Of a stretch of 64,000 bases of DNA, positions 33,290 to 43,286 are shown piece after piece. The translations under genes were made by a program, and so were the position numbers. Below the pieces are notes generated by a model, which saw only the letters and a list, made by a program, of their open reading frames with translations, ran no database searches and was not told the origin of the DNA. The DNA is taken from NCBI RefSeq assembly GCF_964340395.1, contig NC_135554.1, positions 7,707,975-7,771,974 of the forward strand. The letters run 5' to 3'. The DNA is from Glandiceps talaboti. Taxonomy: Eukaryota > Hemichordata > Enteropneusta > Spengelidae. Position 1 is the stretch's first letter, and each line of letters starts with the position of its first letter.

Positions 33290-33560
33290 TTTTAGGGTTT
33301 TTCTCTATAATACTTCCCTAATTAGAGGGATACCACAAAAGCAAGTGAATGGTTAGCCAAAACCAATGGTAATCTGTTTTTTTTTTTGTTCCAATGTTAT
33401 CAAATACAAACAGGGTCAGGTAACGTGTTTCTACATATGAGTTGTAAATCTGATGGTTAGCTGTTTCGTGTTAGGGAATGGTAATAAGTCAAGGTCATAA
33501 ACATCAAGAAAAGTGAAATTAAGCTAACGTGTGATTACTGTTTAAATACTTGGACTATAT
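33290..33560. repeat. Segmental duplication block c (partner 49680-50010)
   Basis: Anchors include TATAATACTTCCCTAAT, CCAATGTTA, AGGGTCAG and ATTACTGTTT in the same order in both places. Non-coding. Confidence 0.6.
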
Positions 33561-33619
33561 AAATATGTCAGAATTGTATCAATCTTTTGATTATTTTTAA
33601 TAGATTTGAGGACACATCT

Positions 33620-33757
33620 CATGGAAAGAGAGGAGAATGAAGTTACACCATCATATAATGAAGTTATAACATCACATGACATTATACCATTATATACTGA
33701 AGTTATGCAATTATATAAATACGTTACACCATCATTTACTGAAGTTATATCATCATC
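33620..33757 (+). repeat. 21-bp minisatellite encoding a heptapeptide repeat, left part
   Basis: Units of about 21 bp read in frame as YNEVTPS/YTEVMQL-type heptads after an ATG at 33620. The frame is cut by insertion of the hairpin-ended element at 33761; the same minisatellite resumes at 35198. Because the unit is a multiple of three, openness alone does not prove translation. Confidence 0.7.
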
Positions 33758-33760
33758 ATA

Positions 33761-35068
33761 CCATATTTAAACTGAATGCCTCCCGTAAGGGAATCACTAA
33801 TTATGCAAATAACTCATTAAAATAAAAAACTATGGTAACAGGCTTTGTATGTGCCAAATTATACGGAATTTGAAGAGTGTACGATACTGCTTAATTACTG
33901 AATATCGTTCATAATTCAAAATACTCATTAAAGGTAAAAGTTGTAGCAACAAACTTCATAGGACAGGTGCGTATTATTATGGTTGATATATGTATCATAT
34001 TATACGATATTTGAAGCTTGCATTTTTAAGATACAACGTAGTTACCTAAAATCATTAATTATGCAAATTTTTCATTAAAACTGTATGCTATAGCACCACA
34101 TTTTATAGGACGTACCTGCTTTGTTGTGGTTAACATTATGTACTAATTTGTATTGAAATTGAAGTATGCAGTCTTAAGATATAGCCTAATTTCCGAAAAT
34201 CATCAATTATGCAAATTCTTCATTAACACTATAAGGTATATCAACTAACTTTATAGGACATACACAATTTGTTATGGTTAATGTATGTACTGAATTGTAT
34301 TGAAATTGAAGTATGCAATCGTAAGATATAGCCTAATTACCTAAAATCATTAATTATGCAAATTTTTCATTAAAACTGTAAACTACATCAAACATTTTAT
34401 AGGACATATCCGCTTTGTTATGGTTAACATATGTACTAATTTGTATTGAAATTGAAACATGCAGTCTTAAGATATAGCCTAATTACCGAAAATCATTAAT
34501 TATGCAAAATATTCATTAACACTGTAAGGTACATCAACTAACTTTATAGGACATACACAATTTGTTATGGTTAATGTATGTACTGAATTGTATTGAAATT
34601 GAAGTATGCAATCGTAAGATATAGCCTAATTACCAAGAATAATTAATTATGCAAATTATTCATTAACACTGAAAGGTACATCAACAAGCTTTACAGGACA
34701 TGTGCGATTGTTATTGTTAACATGTGTACTGAATTATATTGAAATTGAAGTTTGTATTCTTATGATATAGCCTAATTACCAAAAATAATTAATTATGCAA
34801 ATTATTCGTTAATGCTGTAAGGTAATTTTATAGGACAAATGTATGTTGTTATAACGAATATACTAAATTATATTGAAATTGAAGTATGCAGTCTTAAGAT
34901 ATTGCTTAATTATTTGATTTCATTAATATGCAAATTTCTCTAATTAAACATTAACCGATCTGGCTGAAAACCTAATCAGGTCTAGCTATTACCTTAAAGA
35001 TTATATATTCCAAATTTCATTACAATTGAGCCAGCCGAATTTTAGAAAATGATGACACAGACACACAT

Positions 35069-35130
<62 letters not shown>

Positions 35131-35197
35131 TGACTGACACACACACAGACAGACATTTGTATTTTAATACCTCCCGTACCCTTACGGGAGGTAAAAA
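33761..35197 (+). mobile_element. Hairpin-ended element with tandem ~150-bp cores, copy 2
   Basis: Second long copy of the family at 3232-4314. It starts CCATATTTAAACTGAATGCC with the CCCGTAAGG box. About seven tandem cores of 134-153 bp follow, each with a ...GATATAGCCTAATT block near 34.18, 34.33, 34.48, 34.62, 34.77 and 34.91 kb. It ends with a long (GACA)n tract at about 35062-35140 and the terminal hairpin CTCCCGTACCCTTACGGGAG. Inserted in a 21-bp minisatellite, which pins both ends. Confidence 0.8.
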
Positions 35198-35393
35198 TGA
35201 AGTTGTGCCATTACATAATGATGTTATACCATACTATAATGACATTATACCATCATATGACATTAAGCCACCATATGATGGCGTTACACCATCATATAAT
35301 GATGTTATACCATTATATGATAAAGTTGTACCATCATATAATGAAGGTGTACCATCATATCATGATAACACATTTTCACTGCAAAGAACCTAA
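35198..35393 (+). repeat. 21-bp minisatellite encoding a heptapeptide repeat, right part
   Basis: About eight further units reading YNDVIPY, YNDIIPS, YDGVTPS, YNDVIPL, YDKVVPS and YNEGVPS up to a stop after FSLQRT. Same register as the left part at 33620-33757. Confidence 0.75.
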
Positions 35394-35399
35394 ATTATC

Positions 35400-35650
35400 A
35401 GTGCTCCACTTGTGTTGATAAATATGTGACTTCAGCTTACTTCCAGCAAAGGGGATGAATAGTAGACCCTTTTGGCAGTTTTTTATCTCTAAGAGTGAAG
35501 GTGGGAGAAACGAACGGTGTTGACGTTGTAGAGTTCAAAGAAAGCAATCTGTCACATGACTACCTTACCATAAATTATTGTCATGTGTGAAACCTAGATT
35601 TCGTTCTCACCACAATCACACTGTCCCACTTTTAAATAAACAGTCATAAA
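35400..35650. repeat. Segmental duplication block d (partner 53590-53850)
   Basis: Shares TTCTCACCACAATCACACTGT, GACGTTGTAGAGT/GACGATGTAGAGT and surrounding sequence with 53.6-53.85 kb. Read on the minus strand it has a TATTTAAAAG box near 35630, which could be a promoter. Confidence 0.6.
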
Positions 35651-35659
35651 AGTACTTAT

Positions 35660-35673
35660 TAGTTCAAATATAA

Positions 35674-35720
<47 letters not shown>

Positions 35721-36306
35721 TTACCTAGCCACCACGCCAGTTACAGAACATGTTATGTAAATGCTTGGCTGTTTCACAATCAATGCTTCACTTATAGTGC
35801 ACTTTGGGACAAAAGTGAACTTGAAGGTTTCGTAATATTATCTTTATAGATAACAGAAGTTAATTTAAATTGTTGTACACGTCAGTATGAACTTGCCAGA
35901 AGGAATTAACACACTTTCTATTTTGGACACTACATGTTATTGACACTGCCAATCACCAAATCTCATCAGATTCCAGTTTATATTATACACTAGGTATGAC
36001 CACCTAAAGTTCTCTAACATACCTGAGACTTTACTATACATGCAATATTAATGCCTCTATACCAATGTTACAGGCACATAATTATGTGACATGGGAAACT
36101 CGTTTAATACTTGCATTTACATTACCTTTTCAAAGCTTGGAAATATTACCTCAAACGCTATGAATAACCTAAACATTGCCTTAAAAGAAGCAAATAACTC
36201 CAGATCTGCCAGGGGGAAAACACCAAGGACTCCCTCACTCCCATCGCCTCATACATTCAACCAACAATCAGATGCACAAACATCCTTTTTACTGTAATAA
36301 TGGTAT
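35660..36306. other. Unassigned sequence with (ATACAT)n tract
   Basis: An (ATACAT)n microsatellite lies at about 35671-35719. The rest, up to the chromovirus LTR, shows no gene I can support. GTAT at 36303-36306 is the target-site copy of the LTR element. Confidence 0.5.
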
Positions 36307-36758
36307 TGTTACGATCCAAAATATCGTATTTCGGAATTATGGGAATAAATTCTACTTTTCGGCATTGTAGGCCATAGGTCAGAAATAGACTGGCGATGAC
36401 GAAGCTGGGCAAACATGATGTAACTGAAATTCCCATGATTGGTTAGAGAAAAGTGCGTAATAACTTTTATGATGGCATGATCTTAGGGTGTGACTTGCTA
36501 TTTATATAGTCGTTGTGTAAATTCCATTGTATTCGAAGTATACTTAAGAGGAGAATAAAACATCCAGAATCAGGAGAGGAGCTCAAGAGAGACGAGCTCT
36601 CGGGTAGGTGATTCTGGCAAGCCGAAATATCTTCTCAGTTGTGACTAATTCCCGACTTGGACCTGAACGATCCCGTACGAGAGTATGAGAGTGTGAGTGC
36701 TAGAGTGTAACGTCTGAACTATCCATACTTATACCGTTCAACTCTACGACACCCAACA
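36307..36758 (+). repeat. 5' LTR
   Basis: Begins TGTTACGATCC and ends ACACCCAACA. A TATA-like TATTTATATAG is at 36499-36509 and a polyadenylation signal AATAAA at 36554-36559, giving a plausible U3-R-U5 layout. Contains a GAGCTC...GAGCTC inverted pair (GGAGCTCAAGAGAGACGAGCTC) just after the AATAAA. Confidence 0.95.
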
Positions 36759-36759
36759 C

Positions 36760-36777
36760 TGGTGGAAAATCCAACAG
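36760..36777 (+). other. Primer-binding site
   Basis: TGGTGGAAAATCCAACAG starts one base after the 5' LTR. The TGG start matches the CCA end of a tRNA; the specific tRNA was not identified. Confidence 0.65.
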
Positions 36778-36786
36778 GTCCACTTA

Positions 36787-37932
36787 ATGTTATTACGTTC
36801 TGGTAGAAGACTGAGAAGAAACCGACATTTACATCCTTGTCAACGGCCACCTACAGTAATGGCAGAAGCAGACCCGAATATCCAGCAAGAAGCTCCACAG
36901 CCAGAAAACAATGGAGCAGAGGTCAACCAAGGCCAGCGGCAAGACGCACGGCTGGTTCACCAAGAGCTACAACGCATTGTCAACAGAATGCAGAATTTGA
37001 CGGTGGGTAACGATATCATACCACCTCAATTTTATGGGAAGGAAGATGAAATACCAACCAGATGGTTGCGTAAATTTGATGCATATGTCGTCCTTAAGCA
37101 GTTTGACAATATTCAACGTCTGAATATTTTTAGTCTGCTTATGTCTGGTGAAGCAGAGAGATGGTACACGTCCTTGCCTGACGACCTGGCGAACAACTGG
37201 GAGAACATGCGTGCAGCTTTCATCGGACGATTCCAGAACAGAGCACCACAGTGGCGTATAGATCAAGAGCTAAGAACAATTAAGCAAATGGACAAAGAAA
37301 CAATCGAAAAATATGCCTCACGTTTAAGGGATATGTGCTATCGTTATAACAGAAATGATAACGAGCTTTTTAGTTTATTTTTACAGGGGTTAATACCGTC
37401 TATACGTAGTACGGTAGTCAACAGAGATCCGGTCAATTTCCAGGAGGCCGTGGCTTTCGCCCGAACAGCAGAAGTGGTAGAACGGTTCGACGATGATGTC
37501 AAAGCACTGAAAACTGGTCGTACTTCCGACACGTCTACAGAGGTTTTACAACAAGCCTTCGACTCTTTGCTAAAACAGAACGAAGTTCTACATGAGAAGC
37601 TATCAGCAGCGGCGGTGACGCCCCTCCATGTACCAGCAGCGCCTGTTCAAATACGACAAGAACCCTACGCAAACGCTGGACCACGGTCACGGGTAGGCCA
37701 GAGCTATAATTATTCTAACGTAAATAGGCCGCCAGTAGTAACTCCACATTATGGCAGTCGACAAGTTAATACGGCTAAGCAGATTTGTAAAATTTGTAAT
37801 AAGCCAGGGCATTCAAGTCCTAATTGTTATGCAAATCCTGATCGTGGGTGTTACAATTGCGGGGAGATAGGCCATGTGGCCAGGTTTTGTGATAGAAATG
37901 GAGCAAGATATGCTTTTCCAAAAAACGGGTAA
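36787..37932 (+). CDS. gag: Gag polyprotein
   Basis: 381 codons from ATG. It forms the virus-like particle. The capsid region resembles Ty3/Gypsy gag (PPQFYGKEDE, WYTSLP, FQNRAPQWR, LFLQGL). Two zinc knuckles of form C-x2-C-x4-H-x4-C lie at residues 334-347 (CKICNKPGHSSPNC) and 355-368 (CYNCGEIGHVARFC). Length is normal for the group. The stop follows a slippery heptamer by three bases, so a fraction of ribosomes should shift into pol. Confidence 0.95.
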   Translation: MLLRSGRRLRRNRHLHPCQRPPTVMAEADPNIQQEAPQPENNGAEVNQGQRQDARLVHQELQRIVNRMQNLTVGNDIIPPQFYGKEDEIPTRWLRKFDAYVVLKQFDNIQRLNIFSLLMSGEAERWYTSLPDDLANNWENMRAAFIGRFQNRAPQWRIDQELRTIKQMDKETIEKYASRLRDMCYRYNRNDNELFSLFLQGLIPSIRSTVVNRDPVNFQEAVAFARTAEVVERFDDDVKALKTGRTSDTSTEVLQQAFDSLLKQNEVLHEKLSAAAVTPLHVPAAPVQIRQEPYANAGPRSRVGQSYNYSNVNRPPVVTPHYGSRQVNTAKQICKICNKPGHSSPNCYANPDRGCYNCGEIGHVARFCDRNGARYAFPKNG

Positions 37933-37982
37933 ACGTTGCGAGACGAAAATTGTATAAGCAGTCAGATGAGAAATCTCGCAAC
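37920..37982 (+). promoter_or_regulatory. -1 ribosomal frameshift signal (gag to pol)
   Basis: The slippery heptamer A AAA AAC is at 37920-37926 in the gag frame. An 8-nt spacer leads to a perfect 9-bp stem (GTTGCGAGA at 37935-37943 with TCTCGCAAC at 37974-37982) closing a 30-nt loop. Gag stops at 37930-37932. Pol is exactly in the -1 frame, is open across the heptamer, and has no ATG near its start. The layout matches known retroviral gag-pro signals. Confidence 0.88.
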
Positions 37983-40900
37983 GGAGTATCTTTAAATCTC
38001 AATTGTGTTAATTTGCCAGAGTCAATGATTGTAAATGATAATTTAATTAATGTGCGTATATTTGATCGTAAAGTTTCAGCACTTATAGATACAGGTTCCG
38101 ATGTATCAATAATTTCAGAGTCTTTGTTAAATAATATTCGTAAGTTAAGAAAGTGTAAGCTTTTCAAATCAAGTTATAAGATAGTTACTTTGCCAGATGG
38201 GCGTACTTTGCCTATTTTAGGATGTCTTAGAATTCCTGTTTTCTTTACTACTCGTGCGATTACTATGCAAGTCTATGTCCTCAAAGAATTGAAGCAGGAT
38301 TTAATTATAGGCCATGATTTCTTACGTAGAAATGGAGCTATTATTGATTTTATGAAGCGCAAAGTTACTTTACGTCCATCGTCCCTTATACGCGCGTCTA
38401 AGACATATTCTATACCTGCTCGTTCAGAGTGTATTATATCGGCGCGTGTTCGTGGGAATTACCCTAACGGTATAGTAGGTCATACTACAAACACATTGTC
38501 GCTTGCTCACATTGGTATTGCTACTGCGAGAGTTTTAGGTGCTGTGCAGAATGGGCGCGTTCCGGTTAGACTAGTGAATTGTAAGGATACGCCTGTAAAA
38601 TTGAGGAGAGGTACCCGTTTAGGTAATTTCAGAATTTTGCCAGATGGTACTGATATCCATACTTTTGATACTAATGTTAGTCGCAACGGGCCAGTTGTAC
38701 GTCCAAATAGGTTAAGTAAACAGGAGTTTTTAAAGGCATTTGATTTTGAAGATTCTACTTTAACCTCAGATCAGATATTGCAGTTACAACAGGTATTATG
38801 GAAAAATAAGGATGCGTTCGTTGATGACACAAACACCTTGGGATATTGTGATATAATTAAGCATAGAATCAATTTAAAACCAGGTAGTAAGACCGTATCT
38901 CGCCCTCCATATAAAGCTTCTCCAGATAAGCGTGAGGAAATTAAACGACAAATTGATAAGTTGTTAGACCAGGGTTTGGTAGTTCCCTCTACTTCTCCTT
39001 ACAGTTCTCCGGTTTTACTAGTACGTAAACCAAATGGTGAATTTCGTATGGTTATAGATTATAGAATGATAAATTCTATTACAGAACCCATTGCTTTCCC
39101 TCTTCCTGGGATAAAAGATACTTTAGATATCATTGGGAGTAAATGTCCAAAGTATTTTTCGACCCTAGACCTTAGTTCGGGATTTTGGCAAATAGCTATA
39201 AATCCTGACGATGTACATAAGACTTCCTTTGTCTCTCATTACGGTAAGTTTGCTTTCAAGGTGTTACCTATGGGAATGATGAATAGTTCGGCAAGTTTTC
39301 AAAACACAATACAGTTCGTTCTAATAAATTTGCTAAACGACTCATGCTGCGCCTACATGGACGATATTTTAGCATTCTCAGCAACATTTGAAGATCATTT
39401 AATTCATATTGATGAAGTTCTTACACGTTTACGCGAAGCCAATTTAAAGTTAGGACCACGGAAGTGCGTTTTTGGTAGGCGCGAGGTCAAATTTCTAGGT
39501 CACCGGGTCAACGAACACGGGGTCATGGCAGATCCTTCTAAATTGGAAGCTGTCAAGAATTTCCCCACACCAAAATCGGTTACAGAATTAAAGTCATTTC
39601 TGGGTTTGGCTAATTTCTATAGAAAGTTTATTAAGGATTTTGCTAAGATTGCGCATCCATTGCATGGTCTGTTAAGGAAAGGCGTCGACTTTGTTTGGTC
39701 ACGTGATTGTGAAATAGCATTTGATACACTAAAGACGGCGTTAATCTCACCTCCTGTACTAGCGCATCCACGGTTTAATGAGGAATTTATTCTATATACG
39801 GACGCGAGTAGTTTTAGTGTAGGTTATGTGTTAGCTCAAATTCAGGAGGGTGTGGAAAAACCTATATGCTATGGTGGCAGGGCGCTGTCGAAACCACAAC
39901 AGAATTATACAGTTACGGAAAGGGAATTTCTCGCTTTGATTCACGCTCTCTCGCAGTGTGAACAATATTTGCATTCTGTTCATTTTACGGTTATTACAGA
40001 TCATGCTAACCTTCCCTATTTGATTAAGACTACGGAACCTTCGGGGCGTTTAGCGCGATGGGTACTCAGAATTCAAGGTTTCGATTTTGACATCGTGCAC
40101 AGATCGGGCTGCAAAATTCCCCATGCAGATTCATTATCACGTAGGGTTTATGATGACGGAATTCATAATTCTGATGTAACTTCTGTTGAAACGGCTCCAG
40201 CGGCCTCAAATACACAATGTGTCCAGGTACCTTCTACTGATAAGATAGTGCAGGAATCCAGTAGTAATAAAGGTGACGTTGTTAATACGCAAAGTGTTGA
40301 CAATGACCCTGTAGTTGACATACCAACCTTGTTTACTATTAGCAATGAAAATAGCGTTGACGACATGACTTGTTTGACTTTAGATTCCGATGACGAACTA
40401 ATAGGTGTTAATGACTTGAATGATAACAGAAGGACAGGTGTAATAGCTGATAGGCAAAGAAACGACAATCATCTAAGACCGCTGATTGACTTTCTTGAAT
40501 CGGGTGACTTACCGACTGATGATAGACATGCTAAACGCATAGCAAGCATAAGTGCCAATTACGTGATTATTGACAGAGTTCTGTATCATTTCTGGACGCC
40601 TAATAGCAATAAATCTGATAAAGACATACGGCGCCAGCTTGTTGTACCTAAGGATTTACGACTTCTGATTTTGCGGAGATTGCATGATGATGTTACAGGT
40701 GGACATCTAGGCGTTCTAAAAACGCTGGGTGTCATCAGACAACGTTACTTTTGGGATACACTTATTAAAGACGTTCATAAATACGTTAATAGTTGTGTAC
40801 ATTGCCAAATGCGTAAACCGGGGCATAGAATACGCGCTCCTTTATTGCCGATTCCAGTTACAGGATTATTTGATAGGATAGCTATTGATTTCTGTGGGCC

Positions 40901-42251
40901 TTTTCATGTTACTAAATCAGGGAATAGCTATGTTCTTGTTATTACGGAATACTTATCGAAATTTGCATGGGCGTTTCCTACTAAGAATATGACAGCAATT
41001 ACAGTTGCTAACATCTTATTCGAGCACATATTCACGAATTACGGTTTTCCGAATGTCATCTTATCAGACCAGGGGCCCTGTTTCAATTCGCAAATAATGC
41101 GCGAATTTTGTCGTTTTTTTGACGTTTCTAAGCGTTTTGGAACGGCATATAGGCCTCAAACCCAGGGTATCGTCGAAAAGTTTAATTCGACGTTACTTGG
41201 AATGCTTTCCATGTTTGTTGCCGACCGGGGAGATGACTGGGACTCATACTTAGCGGCAGTTTTGTTCGCGTATAGGGTAGCGCCACATCATTCTACAGGT
41301 GTTTCGCCATTTTCGGTTCTGTTTGGAATGGAGCCACGCCTACCGCTAGACGTTACCTTGCTTCCCGCGGTTAGCAAATCGGCAAGTATCAATTTTCATC
41401 TGAAAGAATTAGCATCAAAACGAAATATTGCAATAAAGATGGCAATGGACAACATTAAAGTCGCACAGGAAAAAATGAAAGAGCACTATGACAAGAGAGC
41501 TGTACAACACGAATTCACAATAGGGGATATAGTTTATTTATATAATCCAGCAGTGAAACCAGGGAGAGCTAGAAAGTTTCACAAATATTATAGGGGTCCA
41601 TATCGAATTGCTGATTTCATACCGCCACTCAATTATCGATTGCGTTACGTTCATTCAGGAAAGTTATATCCTAAATTAGTACACCATAACAGACTAAAGA
41701 AGGGTTCGCTCCGATCTACGTCCTTAGAAGGTAGTACCCCGGATGTCGATCTCGGTGACACAGACACAGACACGGACACGGAATCACCACAAAATTCGGG
41801 TGGTTTCGTTCCCCCTCGCCGTTCGCAGGCGCCCACGTCACCATCAACAGAAACCGAGAGCACAGAAAGTCGAAATAGCGACTCGTCTTCTGTGAGCGCA
41901 GAAAGTCAAAGTAGCGAGTCGGCTTCTATAAGCGCTTCAATTCGACACTCGAATGATAATCGATATAGATATCGACGTAGGCGAAATAAGCCGTCTTCAC
42001 GAGTACCTATTGATTATGACAGTGATAGTTTAGCAGGAGAAAATGAACCTGCAGGGGACGATACATATTATCGCATCGATAAGATTTTACGCGGGCGGCA
42101 CAAAAACGGTATTTTGGAATATTTAGTGAAATGGGAGGGGTATCCAAGTTCAGACAATTCATGGATACCGGAATCTTATTTGAACGATGAAGCGATTAAA
42201 TCTTTACGCGATAATCCGGTTGTAATTACAGGCAAACGACGCTCTACTTAA
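37923..42251 (+). CDS. pol: Pol polyprotein: protease, RT, RNase H, integrase, chromodomain
   Basis: About 1440 codons in the -1 frame relative to gag, expressed as a Gag-Pol fusion. Positions counted from 37950: protease ALIDTGS with active D at residue 47, RT with YMDD near 469, RNase H LYTDASS near 614, integrase HHCC zinc finger (HDDVTGGHLG...CVHCQMRK) about 911-952, and DDE residues in IDFCGPF (about 977), SDQG (about 1038) and GIVEKFN (about 1074). A Ser/Thr/Asp-rich linker then leads to a chromodomain, YRIDKILRG...YLVKWEGY...SWIP, at about 1372-1420. All catalytic residues are present. A chromodomain on integrase is known to steer insertion to histone-marked chromatin. Confidence 0.95.
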   Translation, partial: KRVNVARRKLYKQSDEKSRNGVSLNLNCVNLPESMIVNDNLINVRIFDRKVSALIDTGSDVSIISESLLNNIRKLRKCKLFKSSYKIVTLPDGRTLPILGCLRIPVFFTTRAITMQVYVLKELKQDLIIGHDFLRRNGAIIDFMKRKVTLRPSSLIRASKTYSIPARSECIISARVRGNYPNGIVGHTTNTLSLAHIGIATARVLGAVQNGRVPVRLVNCKDTPVKLRRGTRLGNFRILPDGTDIHTFDTNVSRNGPVVRPNRLSKQEFLKAFDFEDSTLTSDQILQLQQVLWKNKDAFVDDTNTLGYCDIIKHRINLKPGSKTVSRPPYKASPDKREEIKRQIDKLLDQGLVVPSTSPYSSPVLLVRKPNGEFRMVIDYRMINSITEPIAFPLPGIKDTLDIIGSKCPKYFSTLDLSSGFWQIAINPDDVHKTSFVSHYGKFAFKVLPMGMMNSSASFQNTIQFVLINLLNDSCCAYMDDILAFSATFEDHLIHIDEVLTRLREANLKLGPRKCVFGRREVKFLGHRVNEHGVMADPSKLEAVKNFPTPKSVTELKSFLGLANFYRKFIKDFAKIAHPLHGLLRKGVDFVWSRDCEIAFDTLKTALISPPVLAHPRFNEEFILYTDASSFSVGYVLAQIQEGVEKPICYGGRALSKPQQNYTVTEREFLALIHALSQCEQYLHSVHFTVITDHANLPYLIKTTEPSGRLARWVLRIQGFDFDIVHRSGCKIPHADSLSRRVYDDGIHNSDVTSVETAPAASNTQCVQVPSTDKIVQESSSNKGDVVNTQSVDNDPVVDIPTLFTISNENSVDDMTCLTLDSDDELIGVNDLNDNRRTGVIADRQRNDNHLRPLIDFLESGDLPTDDRHAKRIASISANYVIIDRVLYHFWTPNSNKSDKDIRRQLVVPKDLRLLILRRLHDDVTGGHLGVLKTLGVIRQRYFWDTLIKDVHKYVNSCVHCQMRKPGHRIRAPLLPIPVTGLFDRIAIDFCGPFHVTKSGNSYVLVITEYLSKFAWAFPTKNMTAITVANILFEHIFTNYGFPNVILSDQGPCFNSQIMREFCRFFDVSKRFGTAYRPQTQGIVEKFNSTLLGMLSMFVADRGDDWDSYLAAVLFAYRVAPHHSTGVSPFSVLFGMEPRLPLDVTLLPAVSKSASINFHLKELASKRNIAIKMAMDNIKVAQEKMKEHYDKRAVQHEFTIGDIVYLYNPAVKPGRARKFHKYYRGPYRIADFIPPLNYRLRYVHSGKLYPKLVHHNRLKKGSLRSTSLEGSTPDVDLGDTDTDTDTESPQNSGGFVPPRRSQAPTSPSTETESTESRNSDSSSVSAESQSSESASISASIRHSNDNRYRYRRRRNKPSSRVPIDYDSDSLAGENEPAGDDTYYRIDKILRGRHKNGILEYLVKWEGYPSSDNSWIPESYLNDEAIKSLRDNPVVITGKRRST

Positions 42252-42350
42252 TAGTTCGCACGACTTCAGAATCTTTCGCTTTTTTTAGGTTTGTTTAAGG
42301 GATTTATATTTGTTTTCACCAAGCCCTATAACAGTCGCTCGCACATTTTA

Positions 42351-43286
42351 ATGTCCACTTATTATTATTTTGAGTCATTAGATGCTAATTGCCAGCCTAA
42401 TAAGACGATTACTTATGAACATATTTTGAATGTTCCAGTTTTATCTACGTTGTATAACAAGGAATTTGACACGGCACTGTTTGACTATACTTTCAATGAC
42501 ACTCTAACTATGCAACTACCTCAAGTTAAGTTGTTCACAGAAAGTTGGAATAAGTCTTTGTTCAGGGATAATAGATTAAAATTGGAATTGAATAGGGTTT
42601 CACAGGTATTGAGAAACCATTCCGATATATACTTAACTCCCATGGATGAATTTAGTAATTATGTGGATAGTACCTTAGTTAAGGGTGATTCTTGGTTTGA
42701 TTGGTTCGATATTCCAGGATATGTTAGTGTCATCTTCAACGTTATAACCATTTCAGCTGTTATATACTTATTTTTTAGGGTTAGACAGCTTTCTATAACT
42801 CTTGCGATTCTGAGTGCCAGTCCTATACGTGCACAAAAAATACCGTGGGATTCAGTTGGCTCCGTGTTGACGACAGAAGCCGGCACTGTTGTTAGCGGCG
42901 GAACCAGCGAGATCTTACTTAATGCTATTGCGGTAGTTGGACTGGGACTTATTGTCGTATTGTGTTATAAGTGTAGCTTTAAATGTTTTAGATTTTGGAA
43001 GAAATGTTTTTGTCCAGTTAAAGTACCTATAGACGCAAAACTTTTGTTCTTGACTAATTCTAAGGAGTGTCAAACTGACTTTGGTACACAGGCTGATAGC
43101 GATTGTTTAGATATGCGCGAATTTATTATAGAGCCGCTCAGCGAAGATAGTTTGCTTGCTATGAATACAAGTAGCAGCGTGGTGGTAGCCGATGTTCATT
43201 CAGACATCCCCGACACGCCCCTTATTCGCCCTGCTAGTGTTGCGGCCTCCCCTGAAGACGATACTCCCTCATGGTCATTATTTTAG
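42351..43286 (+). CDS. Third ORF: membrane protein, env-like in position
   Basis: About 311 codons from the first ATG; the frame is open from 42291. I do not recognise the sequence. It has an N-terminal luminal-type part with N-x-S/T sites (NKT, NDT, NHS), a hydrophobic segment (VIFNVITISAVIYLFF), a second hydrophobic stretch, and a third strong one (LNAIAVVGLGLIVVLCYKC) followed by a Cys/Lys-rich and acidic tail. A splice-acceptor-like TTTTTTTAG at 42280-42288 suits expression from a spliced RNA. Position matches env of errantiviruses, but no fusion peptide or furin site was identified, so env is only a hypothesis. Confidence 0.75.
   Translation: MSTYYYFESLDANCQPNKTITYEHILNVPVLSTLYNKEFDTALFDYTFNDTLTMQLPQVKLFTESWNKSLFRDNRLKLELNRVSQVLRNHSDIYLTPMDEFSNYVDSTLVKGDSWFDWFDIPGYVSVIFNVITISAVIYLFFRVRQLSITLAILSASPIRAQKIPWDSVGSVLTTEAGTVVSGGTSEILLNAIAVVGLGLIVVLCYKCSFKCFRFWKKCFCPVKVPIDAKLLFLTNSKECQTDFGTQADSDCLDMREFIIEPLSEDSLLAMNTSSSVVVADVHSDIPDTPLIRPASVAASPEDDTPSWSLF

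Noticed and set aside
37950-37952. TTG as start codon of pol
   Set aside because: The frame is open upstream across the slippery heptamer, so frameshifting from gag explains expression better than initiation here.
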